Assembly: GCA_011009095.1 (NCBI GenBank)
Contig: VTPC01002353.1
Span: 62,001 to 126,000, forward strand
Source of the DNA: Ignelater luminosus
Lineage: Eukaryota > Arthropoda > Insecta > Coleoptera > Elateridae
Length of the DNA: 64,000 bases
Direction: 5' to 3'
The translations under genes and the position numbers were made by a program. Positions 25,065-36,350 of this stretch are shown piece after piece (position 1 is the first letter of the stretch; every line of letters starts with the position of its first letter). The notes below the pieces were generated by a model. That model did not search any database and was not told the origin of the DNA. It was given only the letters and a program-made list of their open reading frames with translations.

Positions 25065-26946
25065 TTATTTTATAGAACTCTCAATATCATTAGAAACACT
25101 TAGAAGCATATCTGCAGTAACATTTTTAAAAAACCGATCAATATCATGTAACAGATTTCCAAAATCATTTAAGTTATGATTTGAAGTATTAGAAGTAGGT
25201 AATTTGTTTCCATTTCTAAACCTATTAGAGTGCAACTGATGAGCTACGCTTGATAAAACCGTACTGTCTTTTGAAGTAGATGATTCCACATCTTGAATCT
25301 TTTCTATTATCGTACCGCCACACTTATATTCTTTATGATTAACACTACTTTGTAATGCTGCAAATGAGAACAATATTAATTTAGTTTTTTAAATTGCCAA
25401 TAGAGAGTATACTTGAAATATTACCTTTCTCTTGTTGTTTTCTTCTTACATCATTAAATGAATTCTTTTTCTTTTGCAAATGTGCAGTTTGAAATTTACC
25501 ATTGCTCTGCTTTTTGTTTTTCTTGTTTTCATTATTGCCACCATTGTGATTTTTAAAATCTGTAGACATCACATTCCCTTGCATGTTATTAGTAAGAAAA
25601 GCAGATTGCAAAGTTTTCTTCTTATTTGAAGTAACCCCATTCTTTTGATTGATAACATCATCAGATGCTGCATCTTCTAATATTTGAGATTGAGACAATA
25701 AATTGTTGTTTATAATACTTTGTGTTAATGTACTTGATACAGATGGTGTTACTTGTTTTGTTTCGTTAGTTGAAGCGTTGCATACTTTTTCCATTCTTTC
25801 TTCTCGCACCTGTATTCTATCTTCTTGAACTACAGCCATCCTCTTGTTCTGTAATTTCATTTCTTTAGTATCATTCTTTGGATTATTTGATGATGATAGA
25901 ACATCATTTGGTTTGCTTGTTCCTTTTTTCTTTGTTTTCTCTTTAGCTTCTCTCATTGTGATTTCAATACTGTTATGGTCACCTGATATGCGCATTTTGC
26001 TTTCAGAAGGCACAACCGGTTTTTTGCATTGTAAAATCATCTGTTCATTAACATTATTGTTTGGAGCATCCCAAACTAAATTATCACATGCCAGCGATGC
26101 CCTTTTCTTTTTTGCTATTCGCTTTCGTTGACGTTTTGAAAGTGTATTACTATCTAGAGCAAATGTTTTCTTTGGTTTTTCTATATTTGCCTTTCTATCT
26201 TCTTCCAGATTAACATTAGAAATCTCACAGCCCTTTCTGGATGTGCTAGGTAACATATCCTTTTTCAAAGAATTTTTATTATCATAAAAACGTACTTCCT
26301 TCTTTTCTTCTAATTTGGACTTATTTGACAAGTGTAAATTACTTCCTGATGATACATTGCTTGTAATATCAGATGGCTTAGGATTATTCGTTTGGTATTG
26401 TGTAGCTGCATTTGGTTTATCTGCATTTTCTTTCTTTACTCTTTTTCTTCTTGCAGCCCTACTCCTTCCTGGATTTTTACAACCAATAGACGATCTTGCT
26501 AAATCATTCTTTTGCAATGCACACGCATCTTTAATTTTCAACTTAACTACATCTGTATATGAATTTTCACTATTGATTGGAGATAATTGAGGTTTCACAT
26601 CTTGTTGTGGTGTTATATTTGAATCTTTTTTATTTTTACTATTTTTACTATTTGCATTTTTCTCATTTTTAGGGGCTGTAGTAGTATTTCTCTTTCGTTC
26701 TGATTTATTTACAAAGGAACTATTTGTATTTTTATTACTTACTTCAGGAATTTTTATTTTATGTTTCTTGTAGGATACAGTTTTAAAAGCAGCAACTGTT
26801 ACTATATCTTCTGGGCAAAGTTCAAGAGGTATGGGTGGTGGCCTTAAAGCATTCAATAATTCTTCATCGAAATCACTATCATCACTGCTTTCTGAGTCTG
26901 ATATAGAAATACCATGTATTCTAGCTGCAATTTCGTTTTCATCCAT
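25065..26946 (-). CDS. Unrecognised 604-residue basic, low-complexity, probably nuclear protein (two coding exons)
   Basis: Exon 1 runs from ATG at 26946 to 25425 and exon 2 from 25357 to the stop at 25065. They are joined in phase 1 over a 67-bp intron (donor GGTAATATT, acceptor TTTGCAG), giving 507 + 1 + 96 residues. An unspliced reading would stop after 521 residues. The N-terminus is the most ordered part: an acidic serine run (SDSESSDDSDFDEELL, about residues 16-31), then LRPPPIPLELCPEDIV and SYKKHKIKIPEV to residue 70. The middle is rich in K, N and S, with likely nuclear localisation signals RAARRKRVKK (about 163-172) and KRQRKRIAKKKR (about 271-282). KEVRF at about 216-220 fits the PP1-docking RVxF pattern. 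Exon 2 adds an acidic C-terminal part (NDFGNLLHDIDRFFKN). A 60-bp 5' UTR intron (27015-26956) is possible. It is divergent from CFAP410. Function unknown; nucleolar or chromatin roles are guesses. Confidence 0.88.
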
Positions 26947-28033
26947 TGTTGATTTCTATTAACAATGCATTATTATTTATTAATTTCTTGTAGGTAATAT
27001 GATTCATTTACTTACTTAACTTGTTTGTAAGCACGTTGATGGAACAAAAATTAGTGTTACAATTGCTATAGATCAAATAAACGGTTAGATTATTGTTTAC
27101 AAACGGAAATTATTATTAATAATACTGATAACGCTGATAACACAGAAATCAAAAAGTACCCGAAACAGCTGATTCTACTATCTTGGATAAGAGAGGTTAG
27201 GATTATTCTTAGAAGTAAGAATTTCACAAGTGTAATTGTTTGTGTTTAGGAGCTGTCAGCAAGTAGTAGCACTGGCATCATAAACTTCCTGAACGATTGA
27301 CAGCAAACGTCAGTTTCCGAATATACAAAGGAAAACTTTTAAAAGCGCTTTCTTCACTTTTAGCAGCGTGTAAACATGATTACTGCTCTTGAACGCGAGA
27401 ATTGCTTACGTCCAAAGTAGGCAGCAGGCTATTGTGCTACCATTGAAAAGATTGCTGATTGGTTGACACATGATAATAGTTTACATGTCAATCAATTAGG
27501 ATTTCTTTCATTGGTAGCAGGATAGCATACTACCTGCTCGTGAATACAAGCATTGTATTCATGTATAAACAAAATTAAAAATTAAAATTGATATTTATAG
27601 TTTCGTACTGATTTCATCAAGAATAAGAACAAATTCATTTTATAATTTAAATTATGCAATAATTAATAAATAATAGGGTAAAATGCTTGAATACTCCCTC
27701 CTAAAATGAATATCTCTAAGCATTACGTAATACATGTCTGTTTTGTTTTTGTTCTGACATGACATTTGACAGATTTGACAGGTGAGTGTTCATGGTAGTG
27801 GAAGTGGTTACGTTTGTGGCTGCGTGTATGGCAGGTGTAAAATTTGTATTTTCTGATACTGTCAGTTACAAATAACGTTTTGTAGTGTGTACATGTACGT
27901 TACGTGACTCCCCTTAGTTAAACACACAAATGTGATTAAATTTTAGCATTGTTAAAAAAATGTGAATAAAACATAATTTGTAAAATAACTTTAATAATTT
28001 ATAAAATATCTGTGCTAATATAAATTTTTCAAA
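26947..28033. promoter_or_regulatory. Shared 5' region between two head-to-head genes
   Basis: The minus-strand gene starts at 26946 and CFAP410 at 28034, so this 1087-bp interval should hold both promoters. No TATA box is obvious at a fixed place. A TTTGACAGATTTGACAGGTG word at 27765-27784 and a hairpin repeat at 27418-27537 are the notable elements. The bidirectional promoter is inferred from position only. Confidence 0.5.
27418..27537. repeat. Imperfect inverted repeat between the divergent genes
   Basis: GTAGGCAGCAGGCTATTGTG followed by CTACCATTGAAA pairs, with several mismatches, with TTTCATTGGTAG followed by CAGGATAGCATACTACCTGC. An inner pair, GATTGGTTGACA and TGTCAATCAATT, continues the structure. 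It may be a small old MITE. Confidence 0.6.
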
Positions 28034-28346
28034 ATGGCAAAGAGATTAACTGAAGAGATGGTTATTGCCAGAAGTAAACTCTCAGACCTATCTAAAGTAA
28101 AACGATTAAATTGCTGGTAAGTTTTTAACTGATTCGATTAATCACTATACAGACTAGGAATTTACAATTTTTAGATTCATGTAAAAACAAATAAAAGTAA
28201 CCCAACAAATATAGCTCTGTATTGATTTAGAATATTCATATTTGTTTAATCACTTAAGTAAATTAATTAATTTCTTTCAGGGGCAGTGAATTAGTCGATG
28301 TGTCTTTATTGAGAAAAATGCCCAGTGTAGAAGTTTTATCATTAAG
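28034..28346 (+). CDS. CFAP410: CFAP410 (C21orf2) orthologue, first two coding exons only
   Basis: Exon 1 is 28034-28116 and exon 2 is 28281-28346, with a 164-bp GT-AG intron (GTAAGT donor, TTTCTTTCAG acceptor). Both donors are phase 2. The product begins MAKRLTEEMVIARSKLSDL, continues VKRLNCWGSELVDVSLL and RKMPSVEVLSL. This follows the start of CFAP410, where a basic N-terminus leads to KLNCWG and the first leucine-rich repeat (MPSLEVI in the human protein). CFAP410 is a small leucine-rich-repeat protein (about 250 residues in human) that acts at the base of cilia with the kinase NEK1. In insects it would be expected in ciliated sensory neurons and sperm. The remaining repeats (SVN-I-TL, ELYLR, LWL-NPC) were not found in the following 35 kb, so either the next intron is very long or the copy is truncated. 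Confidence 0.85.
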
Positions 28347-30180
28347 GTAACTACACAAAATAATAATGCCTTCTTACAATTACCTATTATCTTTTTATTT
28401 TTAATTTGCATGAACCTCAATCCATTTATGGCTTTTTATTTATAACATGCTTATAATGAACATAGTGTCTCACTAAACGTCTTTCATTAATTTATTAAAG
28501 TTGTTATTTTTATAATAATTTAGAATTCTATAAAACATTATTTGTGATGATAAACATATTCAATAGTAATTAATATGGATATTATAAGTGGGATGACGAT
28601 ACAAACAAATATTTTAAAAACGGAGAAGATTTATGTTAGAAATTTAACTTATTTTTTTATAATTCTTTGTTTGAGATACATATAATATAATGAATAATAT
28701 GACCATGAAGTTTGATTATATCATTACTAATAGCATATGCTAATTAAGCTGCCCTTATTAGGAGAATCTACTTATTATTAGTACACAAGCATTTTGGGTG
28801 AATTATTTTTAGGCATTTACATGTACTAGAATGCACATACTATCTTGAATGTTGCTAATGTCTATAAAAGGTGTTACAAAATTAAAAAATAAAACTTTTC
28901 AGCTCTATATGTGTATTCTCCATGTCTGTTTTCTATTTTAAGGAGTGTTAACGCTCTTTATTTGCTATCTTTTATCTAATAACGAAAACAAAACAGTTTA
29001 TTATTCATATTGAATATAGTGGGTTGGGCATGGCTTGTATATTTTATTTGTATATCACACAATATGTTAAAATTTTGTTATATCAATATTTCGTTATAAA
29101 AACAAGAAAATAAGATTGTATTCAATGAGTATGTATCATGAAATTAAATCAAATTTCAGGCTTCTATCTATCTTTGTTTGCTCAAATATTGCTTATCCAG
29201 CTCAAAGGATCAAGATTAATATATAATTGTGTGTATGTTCAAATCAAGTTAACAGAGAAAATTTTTTGAGGGTAGTAAGCTTTCTGTTAATTTAGAGGTT
29301 TTTTTTCTAGCTAGTGCTTTGAGATTACAATTAGATCAAGTTTAGAAATAGAATGACAAATTGACAAACTCTTAATTTCTTTTTATTTTATGTCTTACTG
29401 AAATTCATACTCACCAATGTTGATGGATTCAACTATCATATGCTGAGTTTTCCTAAAAAAATAGTTATTGACAATGAAAAATAGAAATGCAAAAAGAACG
29501 TATCTGTTGTTTTCTGAATTTATTTGACTGTAACAGTTGCATCAGGAAGAAGACTAGTTTCTAATTATAAGTTAGAGTTGTCTTATAAGATGTTCCAAAA
29601 CGGGGTTGCACCATTAAACCAGAAATCATAAAAAATCTGGAAACTCTTTGCTGTGAAGATCTAAGTAGGGACCACCGCTTGTGTATTCTACATGGTCATG
29701 TTTTGGACTCTCTTGTATTGTTTAAAGGAGGTGGAAACATTTCAATAACACACATAAAGTTGCAAATGTGATTAGTGCTATTACATTGAGAGAACTGAAC
29801 CATTATAATATTAAACGAGGAGTAATTTTGCTTGTAGCGAATAGCGATGAATTTCGTGCATCGGGACGTTGTGATAATACGTTTACTTTTTCTCACGAAT
29901 TACAGGAATTTACTTTTCAATCTTGCTTAACATGGATATTATGTTGTGATTGCATAACGTTTCATATGCATGGTTGCTTTGTGCTTTCTTACTTCGCGCA
30001 GTGTGCTCATCTCCAGAGAATATTCTGATCAAGCAGCAATCACACTGGAACAACGAAAGTCAAACGCTGTAAGACTCTAGAAAGTCTTACATATAGACCT
30101 GAAAATTTGAGGGTAAACAAAAAAAAAGGTATTAAGGCTGCTGGCGCTTATGGTATATTTGAAAAGAATTTCGTACAACA
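28347..30180. other. Presumed CFAP410 intron, no exon recognised
   Basis: AT-rich sequence follows the donor AGGTAACTAC. Near 28940 a TTTTAAG is followed by a reading SVNALYLL in the right phase, but it stops after a dozen codons and lacks the leucine-rich consensus. No other repeats are clear. Confidence 0.4.
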
Positions 30181-30189
30181 AACAAAAAC

Positions 30190-31315
30190 GATCAATATTT
30201 TACATCAGAAGCAGCTGTACTGTCAAAAGGCTTAAACTTTGCTGTGGTGAATAGGAATTCCCATACAAGATATCGTGAGTGCAGTGGAATCATCTTTACT
30301 AAAACTTTCAAAGGAGAACGCAGAAAGGGCCAAACTGGAAACAACCAAGCGTCTTCGCTCGGCAAAACCGCCATTAACCAACAGGTCCAAAGAGGAATGC
30401 AAGCCTTACGGAGTCTCAAAATCAAACTCGGGCATCACTATACTTCCAGCGGACGAAGGCAATGTCACTGTCATCATTAGCGGATCACAGTATGTGGAGA
30501 AAGTGAACTCACTTCTAGAAGACATACATTCCCTTCACAAGGAACCCTGCTGATACGTTTGAATGAGAGATTCTCTTCGACCGATCGTGAACACAGTAGG
30601 ATCTCCAGCTTAAACCTGACATCCTGAAGGGCTATACTAGGAGAACTTCTCCACACATTCTTCACCTCGAAACCGGTAGCTCTATTGGTCAGTTTTGATG
30701 TGATCTCCTTCTTCACTAAAGTTCCTGTTCCCGATGCCGTGACTGTCATTAAACAACTGTTGATTCAAGATGAAAAATTAACCGATCTGCGACTGTAATA
30801 GAAAAATGCTCGACTTCAACCTGATAAATTGTTCTTCATGAAATTCTTTGAGAAAATTGCTCTAGAATCAATCATCCGAGTACAAGCCCAAAATTTGTGG
30901 ACGGCACCTTTATCATAGGCCACATTCCTTTGATCATTTGAATTTTCCTTGGAAGTTGAGGATAATCGCTCCCTTTCCTTTCTTGATGTCCTTGAACTTG
31001 TCTACCTGAAGGCAGCTTTGACCATTCGGCATATCTTAAACCTAGACATATCAACAAATATCTTCAAGCCGACTCCCATTACCATCCGGCAAAGAAGCGA
31101 TCCGTGATTAATTCACTCGTTCATCAAGCAAAATCCGTTTCACAACTCAACAACATCCAAGAGGAGTTGGAACTGAACATCCGGAGAAGTCTTCTAAACA
31201 ATGTCTACAGCAGAAGGAACATAAACAGAGTTATCAAGCAACGCCTTGATTCTTCTCCAAGAGAGCTTAAAGTTTGTAGGCTCCAGGCAAACTTAAACTT
31301 GATGCTCCACTATTG
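30190..31315 (+). pseudogene. Penelope-like retroelement relic (reverse transcriptase)
   Basis: Fragments in several frames follow Penelope polymerase order. First come AVESSLLKLSKENAERAKLE and SGITILPADEGNVTVII (the ILPADKG-type motif), then VSFDVISFFTKVPVPDAV (RT motif with FD). After a deletion comes SFDHLNFPWKLRIIAPF, and finally YLQADSHYHPAKKRSVINSL with IQEELELNIRRSLL. The last part is the thumb/linker region that precedes the GIY-YIG nuclease. Stops and frameshifts occur throughout, the YxDD region is not seen, and no GIY-YIG domain remains. Full elements encode about 800 residues; well under half is present. Confidence 0.75.
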
Positions 31316-31639
31316 AGGAAAAAATATTGCAATTTATCTTTTAAAAGGGAAAACTCAACATTTTTAATTTAAGGAAAAAAAGTATTTTTAAAATCTAGAC
31401 TGGTCAAGCAAAAATAAAACTGCGCAACTAGCTTTAATGCGAGTGTAATTGCACCAGCGCTTGTCATCTTAGTTCATGGATAATGGATGTGTTGGTTTTG
31501 ATTTTTATAGACTTCTATTTAGCCGTTTTACCAAATTACAAAATTTAGAAAATAAATTCCCATTCAACATTAATGAATACAAATCAAAATATTGAGATTT
31601 GTGGAGTGCAAGTCTTATATTAAGGTTCAAGAAAGTAAA

Positions 31640-32550
31640 CAGTGTGTCCACATTTTGATGCTTACTATTGGGATTTCGGAAATTGTAAGAGATACGAAGT
31701 CGTTTAAATTAGAAGAAATTTAGCTATTTTGGAGATCAATTGACTTATGCTTTTGTTTTTTCAAAACAATTTATAGCTTACTAGATATTTGCTAAAAACG
31801 AGATTATCGTATTTTTTTTAAGTGAAATATCTCAGGAATGAGCAAAGATAGAAAAGAACAGCAAAGAGGGTGTTTTAGAGAATTTATTCCGAAACACAAA
31901 AAAGTTATTTTCGCAATTGTCTTTTGCTTACTTTGGCGGTGGAACGTAAATTTAAATTATTTTCTAATGGAACACCTACTTGATTTCCATACTACTGAAC
32001 AGCACGCCTTAAATGCTTTTCAGTGATACATGGTTTGACATAGCTATTCTTTTGTTTTACCGAGTTATGCAGTGAAAAGCATTTCCCACGTAGTGTGCCA
32101 TGGCCTTAAACATATGAAAATCATTGATTTTTGTCAGATAAATTACATTTGTTATGTAACAATTGCTAAAACAAAAGAAAAATACGCTTTTAAGATACTT
32201 TACTGAGCATTAATAGATAACGTCAAATAAGCAGCTAATGCCCCGTAAAACATCTTAAAAGCGTATTTATTTTGTTTTAGCAATTTTTGCATAACAAATG
32301 AATTTATTTGATAAAAATCCACGACTTTGTGTGTTACATGTCATGGCACACTATGATGAAAAATGATATTTCACTTTAAAAAGAAATAAGATAACTTCGT
32401 TTTTAGCAAATATCTAGCAAGCCGTGAACTTTTTTGAAAAAACAGATGCATAAGTAAATTGATCTCCTAATTAGCCAAATCTCTTTTAATTTAACCGACT
32501 TCGTATCTCTTACAATTTCCGAGATCCCAATAGTGAGCATCGAAATGTGG
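31640..32550. mobile_element. Palindromic MITE family P, copy 1
   Basis: Left end CAGTGTGTCCACATTTTGAT, then CTATTGGGATTTCGGAAATT. The right arm returns inversely, ending GAGCATCGAAATGTGG at 32550, with the last few bases of the terminus lost. The arms match almost to the centre. The family has further copies at 54833-55687 and 58688-59291. No transposase. Confidence 0.88.
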
Positions 32551-34289
32551 TAGATAAGTTTATTCAAATTTAACGTTTCATACAATAAAGCTGAACTTTC
32601 TAGTGCATGAGCCCTGTTAACGTTGCTGCAGTGGCTTTACGAAACAAAAAACAAGTGCGAAGATATCTTTTTCTTATTGTTGGTTAAATACCCTGTCACA
32701 GCGTCTACCGTTTTTCTATATTCTAATTAATGATGATAACATGATAGTAAGGCAGAAACGCTGAAATATTTCATATATTTATGTTTAATAAAATGCATCG
32801 TGTGCTCGAGTTTTTGCTTTCGGTGTTAATACTTCTGATTCTGCGAAAATTAATAATTGTCTAGTTCGAGACTTTGAAAGAATTATTTGATTATGAAGCT
32901 TATGATGAATCGGTAATAAAATTACTTACCACTTACACATACATACAGGGTGTATTTTCTCGCGGTTTACTGTGGAATTTCAAAGACGGTAAGAGATAAA
33001 TTTGGTAAATTGTTACCAATCTGTGCATGTGTATGCAGGACAATTTGGTGACCTTTTTAATTTTTTTAAGATCCATAGTGTTTGATAAAAAAATCTGAAA
33101 TTTCCCGAGTCATCGAAATTCGTTTAAAAGAAATTGATAAGTTTATTAAGAAATTCTTGTAGGTGTATATTTATTATATTTCAAGATTGTACGAACAGTT
33201 TATTTTGCTAATCTTAATTGATTAATTGCTACTTTTGAAAAGGAAATTAAAATGTTAATGTGTTATTGTATTTAACACCTATTTACTTAATAGTACCAAA
33301 AGCAATTAATTAATAAGATGTTTATCTTTTATTTTGTTGTTACTTTATTTTTAATCAAACATTCCTGAATTAATTTTATGAATAGTTGACTCGACAGGAA
33401 TGTAAAGTTGCTTCTGTTCTGTGAATATTGACATTCGTTTGCCTGTGTGATAAACTTTTCGTAGCAGACAAGCATTTCAATGTGGAACCTGAATCGCGTA
33501 ATGATGAATGATATTTTTTTTTAAACAACAACGGTAAAAATTCTCACGTTTTTCGTAATCAACGACGCGTAAATTCTTCGAACTTTTAACGCAACTAAAC
33601 GGCATATACTGTTCATTGCAGTTTTAACGGTGAATGTATAGAAAAATTCTATAGCCGCTTGTTTTTAACACGTCTGCTACTACTACATATACACAAAGTA
33701 GAAATTATGAAATACGTTCATAACGGAAACGACTTGTAACAGTCGTTTCTTTCGCAATGTTATTGTTTACTTCAGGAAAAAAAATCTTATGAGGAAATCA
33801 TTAGGGACAAGGTGAGTAAATGTGGATATTAATTGACATTTTTATTCTATTATTTATTAGAATAAAAAGAATAATATAATAAGGAAATCTTGATGTACTA
33901 TGCGTGTTTCTGTTAATTATTATGCATATTTGTGAAGGGGAGACTTTAATAGTAATAAATTGTTTTTTTCGAAAGAATTCCAATTTTGCTGACCAAGTAT
34001 TATAATGAAAAAATTTGCAAAATAGGTCAGACTTAAAGTAATTCTGTGATTAATTAATTCCCGTGGGTGCAGCACCTGTTGTTATTTCTGTTTTGCCATA
34101 ATTTTATTAAATCACTCCCAAACTTAAAATAGTAGTTTATGTAACTAGTCAGGAAAGCAATACTTTACTGGACGAGCAGACAGGTTCCAAGACCAGTAAA
34201 GACGCTTTACTGACATGTTACGTACAACATTTTTTCTAACATCGGTTTTTTAATGCCGTAATCACATACAGGGTGGTGTCTGGTATATA
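32551..34289. other. No gene; single transposon end near 32948
   Basis: CAGGGTGTATTTTCTCGCGG at about 32948, followed by GACGGTAAGAGATAAATTTG, resembles the outer arm of the palindromic elements, but no partner arm was seen. Another end, CAGGGTGGTGTCTGG, lies at about 34269, beside the next element. Confidence 0.4.
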
Positions 34290-35491
34290 CAGGGTGAGTT
34301 TTTTTAGATGTTTAGTATGGGGATCTCGGAAACTAGCGGAGATAGAAAGACGTGCCAATACGTTTACCTCTGCCTATTCATTAATGCCTCTTGCAGTCTT
34401 TTTTGGTTTACGGAAAGAACCATACTCTCCCAAATTATCATAGAGTCTCTTAAAGGTAGGTAGAGACGGCTGGCGACGATCAAAATACCATTCGAAATAC
34501 TGTTGTGCAGCTCGTACGGCATTTTTATGGCACAAAATGTAACAATCAATCATATCACGCTTTTCTTGATCAGAAAAATTCATATTGATAATTTACGAAA
34601 CCTCAATCAACATTAATTAGAAGCTAATTGATTTGCACTTGTCAATAATTGTCGTTTGCATCTGTTAATTGTTTCCATAGCTTACTACTTTAACAGCATT
34701 TTTAGTTTTTAGTTACACCTATAAGTAAAGTACTTTTTTTTATCTAAATCTGCTTTATTTGCATATCTTAAATACTTTAATTACATTGTTTTGGTACTAC
34801 TTTATTTATATCCTAATTTCATTTATTGTTTCTTAATTTATCGTTTGTCATTCTCTGTTTATTAGTTTCTCAGGAATTATTTTTATTTAAAATTGTAAGT
34901 CCAACGAATAAATATTTCACACCAAACTATTTACGTTTATAATTTCGAAATTAAAAAGTGTTAATACCTTGCTTGAATTTTATTATTAAACGCGATGCGC
35001 ATTTATCAACTGTTTCCATAGCCTACTACTTGAACAGTTCGAAAATGAAAAGAAAAAAAGGTCATAATTTATTTATTTATAAAAATAACTATGTCAAGTT
35101 GTATATCGTTAGAATCGTTGAAAAAGGGCCTTTTTTATAAAGTCATGGACGACTATGGTTTCCATTAGAAAAAACATAAACTTGTGTCATAACTCAAACA
35201 TTACAGCTTAAATAAAAAATTCGGTTAGACTGTATTATTAAGCACATAATTACCTGCAACTCCTTGACACATTTTTTCTAAAGTCGATAATAACAGAGCC
35301 ATAGGCACCGAACAAAATAACAAAAAAAATTGTTTTTGCAAGATATCTAGTTAGCCATGCATTTTTTCCGAAAAACAAAAAGCTCATTAAATTGAGCTCG
35401 TAAAACTGCAATTCTTTCCCCATTTAATCGTCTCTCTATCTTCGCTAGTTTCCGAGATCCCCATACTAAACATCTAAAAAAACTCACCCTG
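34290..35491 (-). mobile_element. 1.2-kb internally deleted DUF4817-type DNA transposon
   Basis: Ends CAGGGTGAGTTTTTTTAGAT and its exact inverse at 35472-35491, with TATA outside both. The inverted arms extend through GTATGGGGATCTCGGAAACT. On the minus strand at 34583-34374 an intact 69-codon frame encodes MNFSDQEKRDMIDCYILC, KNAVRAAQQYFEWY and YDNLGEYGSFRKPKK. This is the N-terminal DNA-binding domain (DUF4817) of these transposases. The rest of the protein is gone, so the element is non-autonomous. Confidence 0.85.
34374..34583 (-). pseudogene. DUF4817 N-terminal domain fragment of a transposase
   Basis: Starts ATG at 34583, with the typical opening FSDQEKRDMIDCY, the RAAQ-Y-F helix and the PTFKRLYDNLGEYGSF second helix ending in a basic PKK. 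It ends at a stop after 69 codons, where full proteins continue for several hundred residues. A spliced protein consisting of this domain alone could bind the element's ends, but there is no evidence of expression. Confidence 0.75.
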
Positions 35492-35647
35492 TATATTATT
35501 ATGCTTTTATTATCTTCCCAGTTGATTTTACGGCAAATATTATGTAAAAGTGTCTAGGATGGAACTAAATGTACTTATAATTGAGATTTTCTAATAGTTT
35601 GTTTATTTATACTGTATATTCTTAATGAATTAATTTTTAAATGTAAG

Positions 35648-35732
35648 GTCCTATACTTTAAATATCTTAAAATGGAAGAATGTGGTCTGACTTCTAATCT
35701 AGAGGTCCTGCGTTCGATCCTCGCTATCGGAC
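35648..35732 (+). repeat. tRNA-Arg(UCU)-like sequence
   Basis: CTGACTTCTAATCTAGAGGT resembles the anticodon arm of tRNA-Arg(TCT) (anticodon TCT in CTTCTAA), followed by a B-box-like CGTTCGATCC. GTCCTATA and TATCGGAC can form an acceptor-like stem with one mismatch. The distance from the 5' end to the anticodon is about 12 bases too long, so this is a pseudogene or a tRNA-derived repeat, not a functional tRNA. Confidence 0.45.
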
Positions 35733-35865
35733 ACCTTGTGACGTTTTTAGTTTTTTTTTTAATTTTTATATTATTAACTTTTTTTATAAATAGAATTTTT
35801 CTAGTTAATTATTACAAAAACGAAATGTCAAATAAAAATTAAAAAAAAAATAGAAAAAAACTACT

Positions 35866-35940
35866 AGTCGGCAGCAGGAGTCGAACCCGGATCTCTTGAT
35901 TAGAAGTCAATATCTGTAACCAAACAACCAAATTCTTCAT
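35866..35940 (-). repeat. Second tRNA-Arg(UCU)-like sequence, opposite strand
   Basis: The minus strand reads TTGACTTCTAATCAAGAGAT (a perfect 5-bp anticodon stem around TTCTAAT), then CCGGGTTCGACTCC as a B-box. The T-stem and acceptor do not pair, so it is not a working tRNA. It lies inverted about 130 bp from the similar plus-strand sequence. Confidence 0.5.
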
Positions 35941-36290
35941 TTGTCCAAACTGCCAAATTTCAATATTTGAATGGCAGCACTTTAAATTTGTATTAAAAAT
36001 TAATAATAAAATCATTTCATAAATAATGTGTAAATGAAATTGGACAGTAATTAATTGTAAACATTTTTTGCATTTACATATTTGATGTAAAAAAACTTGA
36101 AACAATATAAAAGCAGAAATCACGAATAAATTAAAAACCGTTTGAATTTTTTCGCAAAAATCATGTTGTCTGTGAAGGTGACAAAAACAAAATTGTAAAT
36201 ATAAAAAAATACACACTCTGACCTGTTTGCGTTGGTTTTGCGTAGGTAATTACGTAATTATTCGCAATTTTGGTTTTGTATTTCTTTAAA

Positions 36291-36350
36291 ATGAGTGAAA
36301 GTGATAGTGAAGAGTTTTCATGTACACCTCCCAGAAGAAGAATAAATTAA
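36291..36350 (+). other. Micro reading frame resembling a protein N-terminus
   Basis: ATG at 36291 (preceded by AAA) encodes MSESDSEEFSCTPPRRRIN, then stop. The acidic-serine then PPRRR composition looks like the first exon or truncated start of a nuclear or transposon protein. No continuation or donor was found. Confidence 0.25.

Noticed and set aside
25844-26590. Plus-strand frames of 91-95 codons
   Set aside because: Antisense shadows of the 604-residue gene; low complexity follows from its codon use.
28930-28980. Possible CFAP410 third exon reading SVNALYLL
   Set aside because: Phase fits, but it meets a stop after about twelve codons and lacks the leucine-rich-repeat pattern.
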